Shown: piece by piece, positions 36,321 through 45,390 of the stretch
Layout: every line of letters starts with the position of its first letter
Numbering within the stretch: position 1 is the first letter of the stretch
Assembly: GCA_035605695.1 (NCBI GenBank)
Contig: DATNGZ010000066.1
Location: forward strand, 3,354-67,353
Length of the DNA stretch: 64,000 nt
From: VRUE01 sp035605695
GTDB lineage: Bacteria; Actinomycetota; Thermoleophilia; Solirubrobacterales; 70-9
Reading direction: 5' to 3'
Made by a program: the position numbers and the translations under genes
The notes under the pieces: generated by a model
The model's database searches: none
What the model was told of the DNA's origin: nothing
The model's input: the letters and a program-made list of their open reading frames with translations, nothing else

Positions 36321-37193
36321 TCAGCGCGACCCCGCCGGCGGCAGCAAATCCGGCAGCAGGCGGTCGGCCGAACCCTTGACCCCAAAGCTGCCCTCAGCCC
36401 CGAGCAGGGCGAACACGGTCGCGACCTGGCCCGCAGTCATCTCGACGTCGTCGACGCTGGAGAGGTCGTTGCCGCCGAAGAAGGAGACTGATGACGGTTC
36501 GGCAGTCGAGGTCTCGACCCCGACCACGGGCGTTCGCGTTCCGGTTATGCCGCCCATCAGCGCCGATTCGAGTTGCGCCGCGGTCGAGCGCTGCAGCGGC
36601 CCCATCTCTTCGGGCGGCTGGTGGACGACAATGACACCGTCGAGCGCGCCGAAGTTGCCGCTGGCGCGGGAGAAGAGTTGGCTGCGGACCAGTTCGAGCA
36701 GGGTGCCGCCGCGGACGAGCTGGCGCCCCGCCCCGGAGCCAAAAGCTGTGAGCGTTTCCGGGTTTGTCCTGATGTCGGCGAAGCGGGTTTTCGCCAGGTC
36801 GGCGGAAAGGGCGCGCAGGTCGACCGGCTCGCGCACCACCCCGATCCCGACCAGGCGCGCCCCGGTCGGGCCAAGCGCGTCCTCGATCGCCGATGACGTT
36901 CCGCCGGGAAGGTCGCCGAGGGCGATAACGCCGATCCGCCTTCCCGCAAGCCGGTTTCGCACCAGGGCCGGATAGACCCGACTGGCGAATTCATCGGAGC
37001 GGGCCAACTGCTCACCCAATTCGTCTGCCCGCGCCCGCTCATCCTGGAGGTTGCCGGTGAGGCTGTGCTCGAGGTCCTTGCGGGTGTTCGTCAGGGCGTC
37101 GCCGCCGAACTCGGCGCCGATCAGGATCCCGATGGCGAGGGCAAGGAAGACGGCGACCAGCGAGGTCGCGTGGTATCGGGCGCTGTATCCCAT
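36321..37193 (-). CDS. mctB: MctB-like copper transport protein
   Basis: This encodes 290 aa. One N-terminal helix (HATSLVAVFLALAIGILIGAE) is followed by a coiled coil (RKDLEHSLTGNLQDERARADEL) and a mixed alpha/beta extracytoplasmic domain (GVIALGDLPGG, GVIVVHQPPEEMGP). The family is named from a mycobacterial copper-tolerance protein. Many members also accompany steA with a likely envelope role. Gene order steA-mctB is conserved. The copper function is from family knowledge and not visible in the sequence. Confidence 0.8.
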   Translation of the reverse strand: MGYSARYHATSLVAVFLALAIGILIGAEFGGDALTNTRKDLEHSLTGNLQDERARADELGEQLARSDEFASRVYPALVRNRLAGRRIGVIALGDLPGGTSSAIEDALGPTGARLVGIGVVREPVDLRALSADLAKTRFADIRTNPETLTAFGSGAGRQLVRGGTLLELVRSQLFSRASGNFGALDGVIVVHQPPEEMGPLQRSTAAQLESALMGGITGTRTPVVGVETSTAEPSSVSFFGGNDLSSVDDVEMTAGQVATVFALLGAEGSFGVKGSADRLLPDLLPPAGSR

Positions 37194-37265
37194 CGGGGTG
37201 CAGGCTACCTTCGGGCCGCGAGATCTCGTTTATGCGCGAATGACACGTACAAACGAGGTTTCGCG

Positions 37266-38453
37266 TTAAAGACCCAGCCAGATCCGGATCTTCAGCCAGA
37301 CCAGCTGGACCAGATCGTTGAGGGCCGGCGAGGTGATGATCACGACCGCGAGCAGAATCGCGAAGGCGGCGAGGAAGAGTACGAGCGGGCCGAACGGGGA
37401 GCTCGGGTTATAGAGCCGGCTCACACCCTTTGCGTCGACCAGCTTCTCGCCGATCCGCAAGCGAGTGAGAAAGGTGGACGACATGCCGCCGCGCTTGCGG
37501 TCGAGGAACTCGATCAGGTTGAAGTGAGCGCCGACGCTGACGATCAGCGTCGCTCCCTTCTCGTAGGCGAGCAGCATCGCCACGTCCTCGCTGGTGCCGG
37601 CGGCGGGCAGCAGCGTGTGTTTGAGGCCCAGGTCGAGTAGGCGCTGGCGGCCGGGCGCGCGGCCGTCGGGGTAGGCGTGGACGATCAGCTCGGCGCCGCA
37701 GCGCAGCGCCTCGTCGCCTGCTGAGTCCATGTCGCCGAGGATCACGTCGGGCTTCATCCCCGCCTCGAGCACCCCGTCGGCGCCACCGTCGACGGCGACG
37801 ACCAGCGGCCGCACGTCGCGGATGTAGGCCCGCAGTGCCTTCAGGTCGCGGCGGTGGCGGTCGCCGCGGACGACGATCAGCACGTGGCGGTCACGAAAGG
37901 AGGCGCGCGTCGGCGGGAACTCGATGCTGCCGGTGAGTAGGTCGGTCTCGCCGCGCACGTGGGCCACCGTGTTCTCGGCGAACTCAGCGAGAGCCTCGTC
38001 GACTCGCTCGAGCTGCTCGTTACGCTGGCGCTCCAGCTGCTCGACCCCGAGCACGCGGCCGCGCAGCAGCTCGCGGCCGCTGACCAGAAGGCCACCGCCA
38101 ACGATCGTCAGCCGGTCGCCATCGCTGAGCAGCTCGAAGGGATCTCCCTCTTCGGCATCGACCAGTGTCACTCCGGCCTGGGCCAACAGCAGCGGACCGG
38201 CGTTGGGGTAGCGCCCATCGGAGGAGGCGGCCGCGTTGACCACCGCGCAAACGCCGGTCGCGATCAGCTCCTCGGCCGCGATCCGGTCGATGTTGACGTG
38301 GTCGATGACGGCGACGTCGCCGGGAGCTAGGCGCTTGACCAGGTGCTTGGTACGACGGCCGAGCCGCGCCGTGCCCTCGATCGCCTCGTCTGCCGACGCC
38401 CCGTTACGGCGTGAGAGCAAAGCGGGCAGGCGACGGCGACTGGAGGTAGCCAC
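37266..38453 (-). CDS. steA: SteA-like septation protein
   Basis: This encodes 395 aa. A thiamin-pyrophosphokinase-like catalytic fold is visible as VVAVDGGADGVLEAGMKPD and VILGDMDSAGDEAL, preceded by an actinobacterial N-terminal domain (DVAVIDHVNIDRIAAEELI). One or two C-terminal membrane helices (LVLFLAAFAILLAVVIITS) anchor it. SteA works with SteB in cell separation in Corynebacterium. It lies between recN and mctB, as in other Actinomycetota. A hairpin follows its stop in the 72-base gap to mctB. Confidence 0.88.
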   Translation of the reverse strand: MATSSRRRLPALLSRRNGASADEAIEGTARLGRRTKHLVKRLAPGDVAVIDHVNIDRIAAEELIATGVCAVVNAAASSDGRYPNAGPLLLAQAGVTLVDAEEGDPFELLSDGDRLTIVGGGLLVSGRELLRGRVLGVEQLERQRNEQLERVDEALAEFAENTVAHVRGETDLLTGSIEFPPTRASFRDRHVLIVVRGDRHRRDLKALRAYIRDVRPLVVAVDGGADGVLEAGMKPDVILGDMDSAGDEALRCGAELIVHAYPDGRAPGRQRLLDLGLKHTLLPAAGTSEDVAMLLAYEKGATLIVSVGAHFNLIEFLDRKRGGMSSTFLTRLRIGEKLVDAKGVSRLYNPSSPFGPLVLFLAAFAILLAVVIITSPALNDLVQLVWLKIRIWLGL

Positions 38454-38505
38454 CGAAGCAGGTTAACCGCCCTGACAAGGGGATCAAACCGTTCTTGGAT
38501 CGCCT

Positions 38506-40188
38506 TCAGGCCGCGGCAAGCAGCTCGCGTGCGTGGCGCGTGGCTGCCTCGTCAGAGTGCTCGCCGCCAAGCATGCGGAGGATCTCCTCGACCACCTCCT
38601 CACCCTCAAGGCGGCGCACGCTGGCGCTGGCGCGATCGCCGGAGACGTCCTTCTCGAGGCTGAAGTGGGTCTCGGCAAGGGAAGCAACCTGGGGCAGGTG
38701 GGTGATGCAGAGCACCTGGCGGCCCGCGCCGAGGGCGCGCAGCCGCTCGCCGACGGCGCGGGCGGTCTTGCCACCGACCCCGGCGTCGATCTCGTCGAAG
38801 ACCAGGGTCGCGGCGCCGGCCCCACCGCCAAAACCGCTCAGGGCCAGCATCACCCGCGAGAGCTCGCCGCCCGAGGCCGCATCGCGCAGTGGCGCCGCCT
38901 CCAGGCCAGGGTTCGGCGCCAGCTTCAGCTCGACCGTCTCGGCGCCTCCGAGGCCGAAGCCGTCGGGATGCGGTTCGAGCACGACCTCGAGCCGAGCCCC
39001 GGGCATCGCCAGGCGCTCCAGCTCCGCCGCCGCCTCGCGCTCCAGCGGCGCCGCCGCTTTCGCCCGGCCCTTGCCCAGCTTGTCGCCGAGCTTGGCCCGG
39101 CGCGCTTCGGCCCCGGCCAGCGCGGCCTCGGCCTCCGCCCAGTGCTGCTCGGCGTTCTCCAGGCGGGAGATCTCGGTTCGGCAGTGCTCGGCGTGAGCGA
39201 GGACCGACTCGACGCTGCCGCCGTGCTTGCGCTGCAGCTTGTCGAGAGCCTCGAGCCGCTCTTCGATCGCGGCGAGGCGGCCGGGATCGGCCTCGAGGCC
39301 GTCGAGGTAGCCGCGCAGCTCACCGGCGACGTCGCCGAGCTCGATCGCGAGGGCGCTGACCCGAGCCGCGATCGCGTCGAGATCCGCATCGACGCCGCCA
39401 ACGCCCTGCAGCAGCGCTTCTGCCTGCGCCAGCGTCCCAACCGCCCCGCCGCCGTCCTCGTCGGCGCCAATCGCTGCCGCCTGGGCGCCGGCGGCGGCTT
39501 CGCGCAGCCCCTCGGCGTGGCGCAACCGCTCGCGCTCGCCCGCCAACCCGTCCGCCTCCTCAGGATCCGGCGCAACCTCCTCGATCTCGGCGAGCTCGTA
39601 GCGAAACAGGTCGAGATCGCGCTCCCGAGATCCGTCGCGCTCCCGCAGCGCCTCCAGCGCCGCCGCCAACCGCAGGCACTCCCGGTGCACCTCCCGGTAG
39701 CTGTCTCGCAGCTCCAGGTGACTCGGCCCGGCGAAGCCGTCGAGCACCTCCATCTGGGCCGAGGAAATGGTCAGCTTGCGGTGCTCGTGCTGCCCGTAGA
39801 AAGCGAGCAGCCGCCCCCCGAGCAGCTTCAGATCGGATGCCGAGGCAGCGCGCCCGGCAACAAAGGCGCTTGTCCGCCCGCTCGCCGAGACCCGCCGGCC
39901 CAAAACGACCTCGTCGGCATCCTCGGGCAGCCGCTCGGCAATCTCAGCCATCTCCGGCCCCCCGAGCAATCCCTTCGGCAGATCGAAGACGCCCTCGACC
40001 CAAGCCTCCTCCGCCCCGGGCCGCACGATCTGCGACCGGGCTTTACCGCCCATCAGAAGATCAAGTGAATGCGCCAGCACGGTCTTGCCCGCGCCGGTCT
40101 CGCCGGTAATCGCGTTAAGCCCCTCGCCGAGGCGCAGTTCCGCCCTCTCAATCAAGAGCAGATTCTCGATTCTCAGCTCGCGCAACAC
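38506..40188 (-). CDS. recN: DNA repair ATPase RecN
   Basis: This encodes 560 aa of SMC-like architecture. Walker A is ITGETGAGKTVLAHS near the N-terminus. A central coiled coil runs roughly 160-370. The ABC signature is ASGGELSRVMLAL and Walker B is TLVFDEIDAGVGGKTA, then LCITHLPQVAS. It helps keep broken ends together in double-strand-break repair. It is normal length and sits in the conserved order nadK-recN-steA, although here an exporter gene separates it from nadK. Confidence 0.96.
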   Translation of the reverse strand: MLRELRIENLLLIERAELRLGEGLNAITGETGAGKTVLAHSLDLLMGGKARSQIVRPGAEEAWVEGVFDLPKGLLGGPEMAEIAERLPEDADEVVLGRRVSASGRTSAFVAGRAASASDLKLLGGRLLAFYGQHEHRKLTISSAQMEVLDGFAGPSHLELRDSYREVHRECLRLAAALEALRERDGSRERDLDLFRYELAEIEEVAPDPEEADGLAGERERLRHAEGLREAAAGAQAAAIGADEDGGGAVGTLAQAEALLQGVGGVDADLDAIAARVSALAIELGDVAGELRGYLDGLEADPGRLAAIEERLEALDKLQRKHGGSVESVLAHAEHCRTEISRLENAEQHWAEAEAALAGAEARRAKLGDKLGKGRAKAAAPLEREAAAELERLAMPGARLEVVLEPHPDGFGLGGAETVELKLAPNPGLEAAPLRDAASGGELSRVMLALSGFGGGAGAATLVFDEIDAGVGGKTARAVGERLRALGAGRQVLCITHLPQVASLAETHFSLEKDVSGDRASASVRRLEGEEVVEEILRMLGGEHSDEAATRHARELLAAA

Positions 40189-40254
40189 CCCTCTGTATCT
40201 AGCACCGCCAGCGGACCGAAGCCGCTCTTCAAGCCACAGTTCGCGGGGTCGTGC

Positions 40255-41778
40255 CTACGCCTCTGCCGCGGCTGGCTCCGGGGCACCCTCGGCATGCTGC
40301 ACAAAGTCCCTGGACCTGACGAGGGCGAAGCCAAGCGCGGCGCCGACAAAGGAAAGGATGGCGGCGATCAGGATGATCTCGTTGAAGGCGCCGACGAAGG
40401 CGACGTCGGAGGCGTGGACGACCTCGGGGCGGATTCGGGCGGGGGTCACCGCTGCGGCCGCTTTCGAGCCGCCCGAGGCGACGATTTCGCCGAGCCCGCT
40501 CGGCGCGTGCGGCAGCAGCTCAGAGAGCTTCGAGTTGACGCTTGACTGGAAGACCGCGCCGAGCCCGGCGACGCCGGTCGCGATCCCGACCTGACGGAAG
40601 GTGGTGTTGATCCCCGAACCCATGCCGGACTTCTCGACCGGGACGACGGCGATCGCCGCCTGTCCGATCCCGGGATTGGTGATGCCGATGCCGATGCCAG
40701 CGACGAGAAAACCGCCGAGCAGGGTCGTCCAGCCGGAGTCGGGTGAGACGCCGTGCATCAGCAGCAGGCCGACCCCGACCGTGGCGAGGCCAACGCCGAG
40801 CAGGACGCGGATCGGGATCCGGTTCGAGAGCGCACCCGAGATCGGCGCGACGATGAAGCCGAGGACCGTCAGCGGCAGGAAGCGCAGGCCCGCCCCGAGC
40901 GGCGAGAAATCGAGCACTCCCTGCATGTAGATGGTCAGGTAGAGGAACATCGCGAACATCCCCGCCGAGAGCCCGAAGGCAACGGCGGAGACACCGTTGA
41001 AGGCGGACTTGCGAAACAGCGTCAGGTCGAGCATCGGGTATTTGGAGCGGAGCTCGATGGCGACGAAGGCCGCCAGCAGCGCCGCGGCGCCGATCAGACA
41101 GAAGAGGATCAGGGCGCTGTCCCAACCCTCGGGGTTGCCGCGGATCAGCCCGAAGATCAGCAGGAAGAGGGCCAGTGAGAAGGTGACGAGCCCGGGCACG
41201 TCGATCGGTTCCGGATCTTTGGCGAAGACGTTGACGATCTTGCGCTCGGTCAGCACCATCGCCCCGATACCGATCGGAACGTTGACGAAGAAGATCCACT
41301 CCCAGCCGAGGCTCTCGGTGATCACCCCGCCGACCAGCGGTCCGACCGCGACAGCGCCGCCGACCGTCGCCCCCCAGACACCGAACGCCGTCGCCCGGTC
41401 CTTATCGTGGAACTCCTGGCCGATCAGGGCCAGCGAGGTGGCGAACATCCCCGCCCCGCCGACGCCCTGTAGCCCGCGCGCCAGGTTGAGCAGGGTCGGG
41501 TCGTTGGATATGCCGCAGAGGAACGAGGCGAAGGTAAAGACCCCAAAGCCGATCGTGAAGACGCGGCGACGGCCGAGCCTGTCGCCGAGCGAGCCCGCGG
41601 TGAGCAGGAAGGCGGCCAGGGTCAGCGAGTAGGCGTCGACCACCCACTGCAGGCTGGAGAGACTGGCGTGGAGTTCACGCTGGATGTCGGGTAGGGCGAC
41701 GTTGACGACCGTCACGTCGAGCAACAGCATGAACGTGGCTATTGAAACGAGGAGAAGGGTCCACCACTTTCGCTCCAT
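40255..41778 (-). CDS. DHA2-type MFS multidrug exporter (EmrB/QacA)
   Basis: This encodes 507 aa from ATG 41778 (MERKWWTLLLVS). An upstream ATG would translate part of the region before it and is rejected. About 14 membrane helices are predicted, with motif A (GSLGDRLGRRRVF) after helix 2 and motif C-type VNVALPDIQREL near the N-terminus. It is a proton-driven drug or metabolite exporter. It interrupts the usual nadK-recN adjacency, so it is probably an insertion in this lineage. Confidence 0.9.
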   Translation of the reverse strand: MERKWWTLLLVSIATFMLLLDVTVVNVALPDIQRELHASLSSLQWVVDAYSLTLAAFLLTAGSLGDRLGRRRVFTIGFGVFTFASFLCGISNDPTLLNLARGLQGVGGAGMFATSLALIGQEFHDKDRATAFGVWGATVGGAVAVGPLVGGVITESLGWEWIFFVNVPIGIGAMVLTERKIVNVFAKDPEPIDVPGLVTFSLALFLLIFGLIRGNPEGWDSALILFCLIGAAALLAAFVAIELRSKYPMLDLTLFRKSAFNGVSAVAFGLSAGMFAMFLYLTIYMQGVLDFSPLGAGLRFLPLTVLGFIVAPISGALSNRIPIRVLLGVGLATVGVGLLLMHGVSPDSGWTTLLGGFLVAGIGIGITNPGIGQAAIAVVPVEKSGMGSGINTTFRQVGIATGVAGLGAVFQSSVNSKLSELLPHAPSGLGEIVASGGSKAAAAVTPARIRPEVVHASDVAFVGAFNEIILIAAILSFVGAALGFALVRSRDFVQHAEGAPEPAAAEA

Positions 41779-41815
41779 GCGGCGAAACCCTAGAGAACCG
41801 GACACGTCGGCTTTG

Positions 41816-41931
41816 GAGGCCTGTCCCGGGAGGGGTTCCACTTAACTTTTTGGATGCGGACGGAGTTGCTGACGCCGCAAGGTGGGCGCCCAAAAAGTAC
41901 AAGACGTTCCACCCCTCCCGGGACAGGCCTC
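41816..41931. repeat. Intergenic palindromic repeat, copy 3 (inverted orientation)
   Basis: GAGGCCTGTCCCGGGAGGGG pairs perfectly over 20 bases with CCCCTCCCGGGACAGGCCTC. The interior (TTCCACTTAACTTTTTGG, GACGCCGCAAGGTGGG, CCAAAAAGTACAAGACG) equals copy 1 read on the other strand. The nadK stop codon (TCA on the plus strand, 41930-41932) overlaps its right end. GTAGGGG/CCCCTAC of copy 2 is GGAGGGG/CCCCTCC here, a compensated change. Confidence 0.85.
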
Positions 41932-42775
41932 AGACGGCTAGGTGGCCGAACTTTTCCCGGATGCGGTGGTAGAAGCTGCTGCCCGGGAGCTGAGCCAGCT
42001 TGCCGACGGCGTCGACGAAGCGGACGTCTAGGGCGGCGTCCGGGGCGAGGGTGCCCGCGTGGGCCCCGTCGATTGCTACGTCGACTCCCTCTCGCCCTGC
42101 TGCGTTGCCGACGGTGAGGACGTCGCCTGGAGCTACGACGAGGGCGCGGGCGGTGAGGGAGTGCGGGGCTATGTAGCTGACTACGTAGCCCTTTACGCCC
42201 CAGGCCAGGATTGGGCCTTGGTTAGCGAGGTTGTAGCCGGTTGAACCGGCCGGGGTGGCGGCGACGAGGCCGTCGCAGCGCACGTTGCCGACCTCCTCGC
42301 CGGCGATCCGGTAGCTGAGCTCGGCGACTCGGTCCTGGGGACGGCGACTGAAGCTAACGTCGTTGAAGGCGAACTGGCTCTCGCCGTCGATCTCGACCGC
42401 GAGCGCCGGCAGCTCGATCGTCTCGGTTTCGCCGGCCAGGGCGCGGCCGATCCCGGCCTCCGCCTCGTCGCGCTCGACCGCGGCGAGGAAGCCGACCGTG
42501 CCGAAGTTGACCCCGAAGACCGGCACCCCGGTGCGGGCAAAGCGACGCAGCGCGTAGAGAATTGAGCCATCGCCACCGAGCACGAGACAGAGGTCCGGGT
42601 CGGTCGGAAGGTGCTCCACAGCCTCCACCCCGGCCGCCGCCTCGCCGTGCTTGGCCAGCTCGTTGGCGGTCGCGACCAGGCGCCAGTCGACATCCCCAGC
42701 GACGGAGGCGGCCAGGGCAACCGCCTCGGTCGCGGTTGGCGGGTGCGAATGGGTAATTAGTGCTGCAGTCTTCAT
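41930..42775 (-). CDS. nadK: NAD kinase
   Basis: This encodes 281 aa from ATG 42775 (MKTAALITHSHPP). Key motifs are LVLGGDGSILYALR (GGDG), AFNDVSFSR (NE/D site) and AATPAGSTGYNLANQGPIL. It phosphorylates NAD to NADP. It overlaps the tlyA stop by four bases, giving the tlyA-nadK pair conserved in actinobacteria. Its stop is at the edge of palindromic repeat copy 3. Confidence 0.96.
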   Translation of the reverse strand: MKTAALITHSHPPTATEAVALAASVAGDVDWRLVATANELAKHGEAAAGVEAVEHLPTDPDLCLVLGGDGSILYALRRFARTGVPVFGVNFGTVGFLAAVERDEAEAGIGRALAGETETIELPALAVEIDGESQFAFNDVSFSRRPQDRVAELSYRIAGEEVGNVRCDGLVAATPAGSTGYNLANQGPILAWGVKGYVVSYIAPHSLTARALVVAPGDVLTVGNAAGREGVDVAIDGAHAGTLAPDAALDVRFVDAVGKLAQLPGSSFYHRIREKFGHLAV

Positions 42776-43590
42776 CGCCTCTGACCCCGACCCTTCGCCT
42801 TGCGTTCTTGAGGCTCTGCCGCGGCGATTGCCGCTTCTAGATCGTCGACCTCGGCCCCATCGCCACCGCACCAGACGAAGGTCTCGCGGTTGCCCTTTGG
42901 CCCAGGCAATCCGGAAGAGGCGAAGCCGCGGATCGGCAAACCCAGCTCGCGCGCAGTCAGTGCCACGCCAAGGATCGCCTCGCGCCGGTCGGAGAGGTCG
43001 TGGACGACGCCCCGGCCAACCCGCGCGCGCCCCAGCTCGAACTGCGGCTTTACCATTGCCAGCACTTCTCCTCCGGGCTCGAGGCAGCCGGCCACCGCGG
43101 GCAAGATCTTGGCCAGCGCGATGAAGGAGACGTCGACCGTCGCCAGGCCGGGCACAAACGGCAGGTCGGCGGGCAGCATCTCGCGGGCATTGAGGCGCTC
43201 GATCACCCTCACCCGAGGGTCGTTGCGCAGGCTGACGTCGATTTGACCGTAGGCAACGTCAGCGGCGATTACGCGCGCCGCCCCGCGCTGAAGCATGCAA
43301 TCGGTAAAACCACCAGTAGAGGCGCCGACGTCAAGGCAGTCGCGCCCGGCGACATTGATTCCGAGCGCGTCGAGCGCGTTTTCAAGCTTGATCCCGCCGC
43401 GCGAGACGAAGCGCCGCCCCTCGGCGACGATCAGCGCCACCTCGGGCTCGATCAGCTGACTCGGGCGCAGGGCCACCGGACCATCGCGGCCAACCCGCAC
43501 CGCACCGGCCCGCACCGCCCCGGCGGCAGCCGTGCGCGAGGGGAACAGACCCCGCTCGGCCAGGACCGCATCTATCCGCGCCTTCTTCAT
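42772..43590 (-). CDS. tlyA: TlyA-type rRNA 2'-O-methyltransferase
   Basis: This encodes 272 aa from ATG 43590 (MKKARIDAVLAERG). An S4 RNA-binding domain covers about 1-60. The FtsJ-like domain has DVGASTGGFTDCMLQRG, AADVAYGQID and MVKPQFELGR with the catalytic Lys. In mycobacteria it methylates 16S and 23S rRNA and determines capreomycin sensitivity. It is the promoter-proximal gene of the tlyA-nadK run. Confidence 0.94.
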   Translation of the reverse strand: MKKARIDAVLAERGLFPSRTAAAGAVRAGAVRVGRDGPVALRPSQLIEPEVALIVAEGRRFVSRGGIKLENALDALGINVAGRDCLDVGASTGGFTDCMLQRGAARVIAADVAYGQIDVSLRNDPRVRVIERLNAREMLPADLPFVPGLATVDVSFIALAKILPAVAGCLEPGGEVLAMVKPQFELGRARVGRGVVHDLSDRREAILGVALTARELGLPIRGFASSGLPGPKGNRETFVWCGGDGAEVDDLEAAIAAAEPQERKAKGRGQRR

Positions 43591-43913
43591 CCGCCGCAAC
43601 GGTAGCGCCGCCTCGGCCGGCCAGCCGCCCGCGGGCGGCCGATACAGGTTTTTAACCACGCTTTGACTTCAGCTGATTCGATGCTTCTTGTCCGGGTAGC
43701 CAACGCCTGACAGGGCCTTCCGGAACGCGCAAAGCGGTCTGTGATCCCACTCACACACAAACCGCACATACGTTCGTACGCTGTTCAAGGATTCGTAGAG
43801 GACAACCGATAGAAGGGGCAGATCGAAAAGACTTTTTGGCTGGGTTCGGAGTCGCCCATATGGCTCTTGTCGCTTCCCACGGCGAGTTGCCCGCGACTCA
43901 TCAAAGGGCCCAC

Positions 43914-43976
43914 CTACCTCCCACGGATCCACATATATAGAGATACATATCTCTCCTCCCTGTAGTAACCCCAGAA
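43914..43976 (-). repeat. Direct repeat A with Shine-Dalgarno and short leader frame
   Basis: It shares CTACCT...GGATCCACATATATAGAGAT...CTCTCCTCCCT...AGTAACCCCAGAA with 45263-45318. On the minus strand AGGGAGGAGAG precedes ATG 43948, a 15-codon frame ending at 43901, or a GTG 43932 frame that stays open to 43669. It includes the perfect palindrome AGAGATA-ca-TATCTCT. The rest of 43591-44071 holds no supported gene. A short GC hairpin plus TTTT occurs on the plus strand at 43989-44005. Confidence 0.6.
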
Positions 43977-44071
43977 CTCGCCTCGGCTCCCCGCCGGGGC
44001 GTTTTCTGTTGTGGGGTCTTGTTAGATGCAGAATGCGTGTGCATGATTAGAGACCTGGAGGCGATCTAACC

Positions 44072-44308
44072 GTGGCGGACCAAGTGCCCGCGGTCTGCGA
44101 TGTGCTGACCACGATCGAGCGCCGTGATTGGCCCCTGCTGGAACGCCTGCTCGACCCGGATGTCCACTGGACGACCGCGGTAGAGGAGCACCTACATGGG
44201 CCGGCTGAGGTGATTGCCCTTCTGGCCGGTGATCCTCCCCCGGCGCCACCGGCGTTTCACGAAGTGCGCAGCGGACTGATCGTGCGCTGGATCGATATCC
44301 CCGGCTGA
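44072..44308 (+). CDS. Short SnoaL-like (NTF2 fold) protein
   Basis: This encodes 78 aa from GTG 44072, with GGAGG about 12 bases upstream. The sequence DVLTTIERRDWPLLERLLDP, then VHWTTAVEEHLHGPAEVIAL and FHEVRSGLIVRWIDI follow the SnoaL-like pattern. At 78 aa it is shorter than the usual 110-130, and the central strands appear deleted, so it may be a minimal or decayed member. Function unknown. It is in the cassette between the two direct repeats. Confidence 0.6.
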   Translation: MADQVPAVCDVLTTIERRDWPLLERLLDPDVHWTTAVEEHLHGPAEVIALLAGDPPPAPPAFHEVRSGLIVRWIDIPG

Positions 44309-44334
44309 GTGCGGCCGCGCTCGCTCGGACAGGG

Positions 44335-44781
44335 CTACAGGTTGCGCACTCGACGGCCGATCTCTTGATCCTGGGGATAGCCAGCGGACTCCCAGAATGC
44401 TCCAGCCGCGTCGTCCTCGAAGGCGACCAGGGCTGTCACCCGGCTCACGCCGCAGCCACGCAGGTACTCCTCCCCGGCCCGCGTCAACGCGATCCCGATG
44501 CCCTGCCGCCGATGCCCTTCGCTCACAACCAGCCGGTACATGTTCCCCCGCCACCCGTCCCAGCCGGCGATCAGAGCGCCGACGATCTCCTCGCCGCGCA
44601 CCGCAACCAGAAGGGCGGCCGGGGAATCTCCAGTCAGGCGCTCGACGTCATCGAGGCGGTCGGCGATACTCGCATGCTCACTCCGCTCTTGAGTCCAAAG
44701 CCCCAGGACCGCTCGCGCATCCTCGGGCCGGCACCTGCGTATCGTGACTTCCGCGTCAGTCAAGTCGCCAGTATCGATCAA
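44335..44781 (-). CDS. GNAT-family N-acetyltransferase
   Basis: This encodes 148 aa from ATG 44781. It has the typical order: TIRRCRPEDARAVLGLW, strand IVGALIAGWDGWRGNMYRL, acetyl-CoA motif A VSEGHRRQGIGIALTRAGE, then VTALVAFEDDAAGAFWESAGY. It acetylates an unknown amine. It converges with the SnoaL-like gene with a 26-base gap. Confidence 0.88.
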   Translation of the reverse strand: MIDTGDLTDAEVTIRRCRPEDARAVLGLWTQERSEHASIADRLDDVERLTGDSPAALLVAVRGEEIVGALIAGWDGWRGNMYRLVVSEGHRRQGIGIALTRAGEEYLRGCGVSRVTALVAFEDDAAGAFWESAGYPQDQEIGRRVRNL

Positions 44782-44893
44782 GCCTCGGGCATCTGCGCAG
44801 CGGCGGAGAGTGAAGGCTCATGATTCCGACCAGATGTGGGCTTTTTCATCAACTTCAGGCACGGGAGTGCAACTCCGGGCTCTTACTTGAGTT

Positions 44894-44907
44894 GGTCTCT
44901 ATAGACC
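44894..44907. promoter_or_regulatory. Palindrome GGTCT-ctat-AGACC before the XRE gene
   Basis: A five-base inverted repeat with four-base spacer lies 30 bases upstream of the XRE-type start at 44938. This is a plausible autoregulatory operator. The overlap with ATAGAC prevents telling a promoter -10 from an operator. Confidence 0.3.
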
Positions 44908-44937
44908 GGGGCATCGTTGGCGGGAAGCGTCCTATGG

Positions 44938-45195
44938 ATGGCACCGCGCAAAGAACCTCAACCGGCTCTCGGCCAGGCGATTCGTCGCCTCCGGACCGAG
45001 CGCGGCCTCAGCCAGGAGGAACTCGGGCACCTGGCCGAGATCCACCCGACCTGGATTTCGCACATCGAGTCGGGACGGACGAACCCGGCCTGGGGCACGG
45101 TCCGCCGCATCGCCGCCGTTTTCGAGGTCCGGCTCTCGGAGGTTGTGCTGTTAGCGGAGAGCTTGGCGGCGGAGGAGGAAAAAGAGAAGACCTGA
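44938..45195 (+). CDS. XRE-family HTH regulator
   Basis: This encodes 85 aa from ATG 44938 (MAPRKEPQPALG). TTG 44917 is an alternative start. The HTH_3 domain fills it: ALGQAIRRLRTERGLSQEEL, GHLAEIHPTWISHIESGRTN. A short acidic tail follows. It is probably a repressor of nearby genes. It is the last gene of the cassette bounded by direct repeats. Confidence 0.85.
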   Translation: MAPRKEPQPALGQAIRRLRTERGLSQEELGHLAEIHPTWISHIESGRTNPAWGTVRRIAAVFEVRLSEVVLLAESLAAEEEKEKT

Positions 45196-45262
45196 GACCC
45201 GAGCACCGCGGCGCGGTGCCCTTGGCACCGGCGCGGCTAAAGCAGTAGATCCACGAGGCTCC

Positions 45263-45318
45263 CTACCTGCGGACCCACATACATAGAGATGCCTCTCCTC
45301 CCTCAAGTAACCCCAGAA
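45263..45318 (-). repeat. Direct repeat B with Shine-Dalgarno and leader frame
   Basis: It is homologous to 43914-43976. On the minus strand GAGGGAGGAGAG precedes ATG 45284, opening MYVGPQVGSLVDLLL and a stop at 45237. Copy A in the homologous frame reads IYVDPWEVGG, differing by a whole codon. So spacing, Shine-Dalgarno and part of the peptide are kept. The remainder of 45196-45390 has no gene. Confidence 0.6.
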
Positions 45319-45390
45319 GAGACGCCGAGAGGCTAACCGATTGAGCGCATTGGTGCAAGCCCTAATTTTTGAGGCGGTTCTCTAACCCGG

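Noticed and set aside
38533..40068. 511-aa plus-strand frame
   Set aside because: It is antisense to recN, with no recognisable domain.
40255..41841. Longer start for the MFS exporter at 41841
   Set aside because: The extra 21 residues translate sequence bordering the palindromic repeat. MERKWW at 41778 is the natural start before helix 1.
43669..43932. 87-aa minus-strand frame from GTG 43932
   Set aside because: It has no family. It begins inside direct repeat A and is only notable for sharing YVDP with repeat B. Not enough support as a gene.
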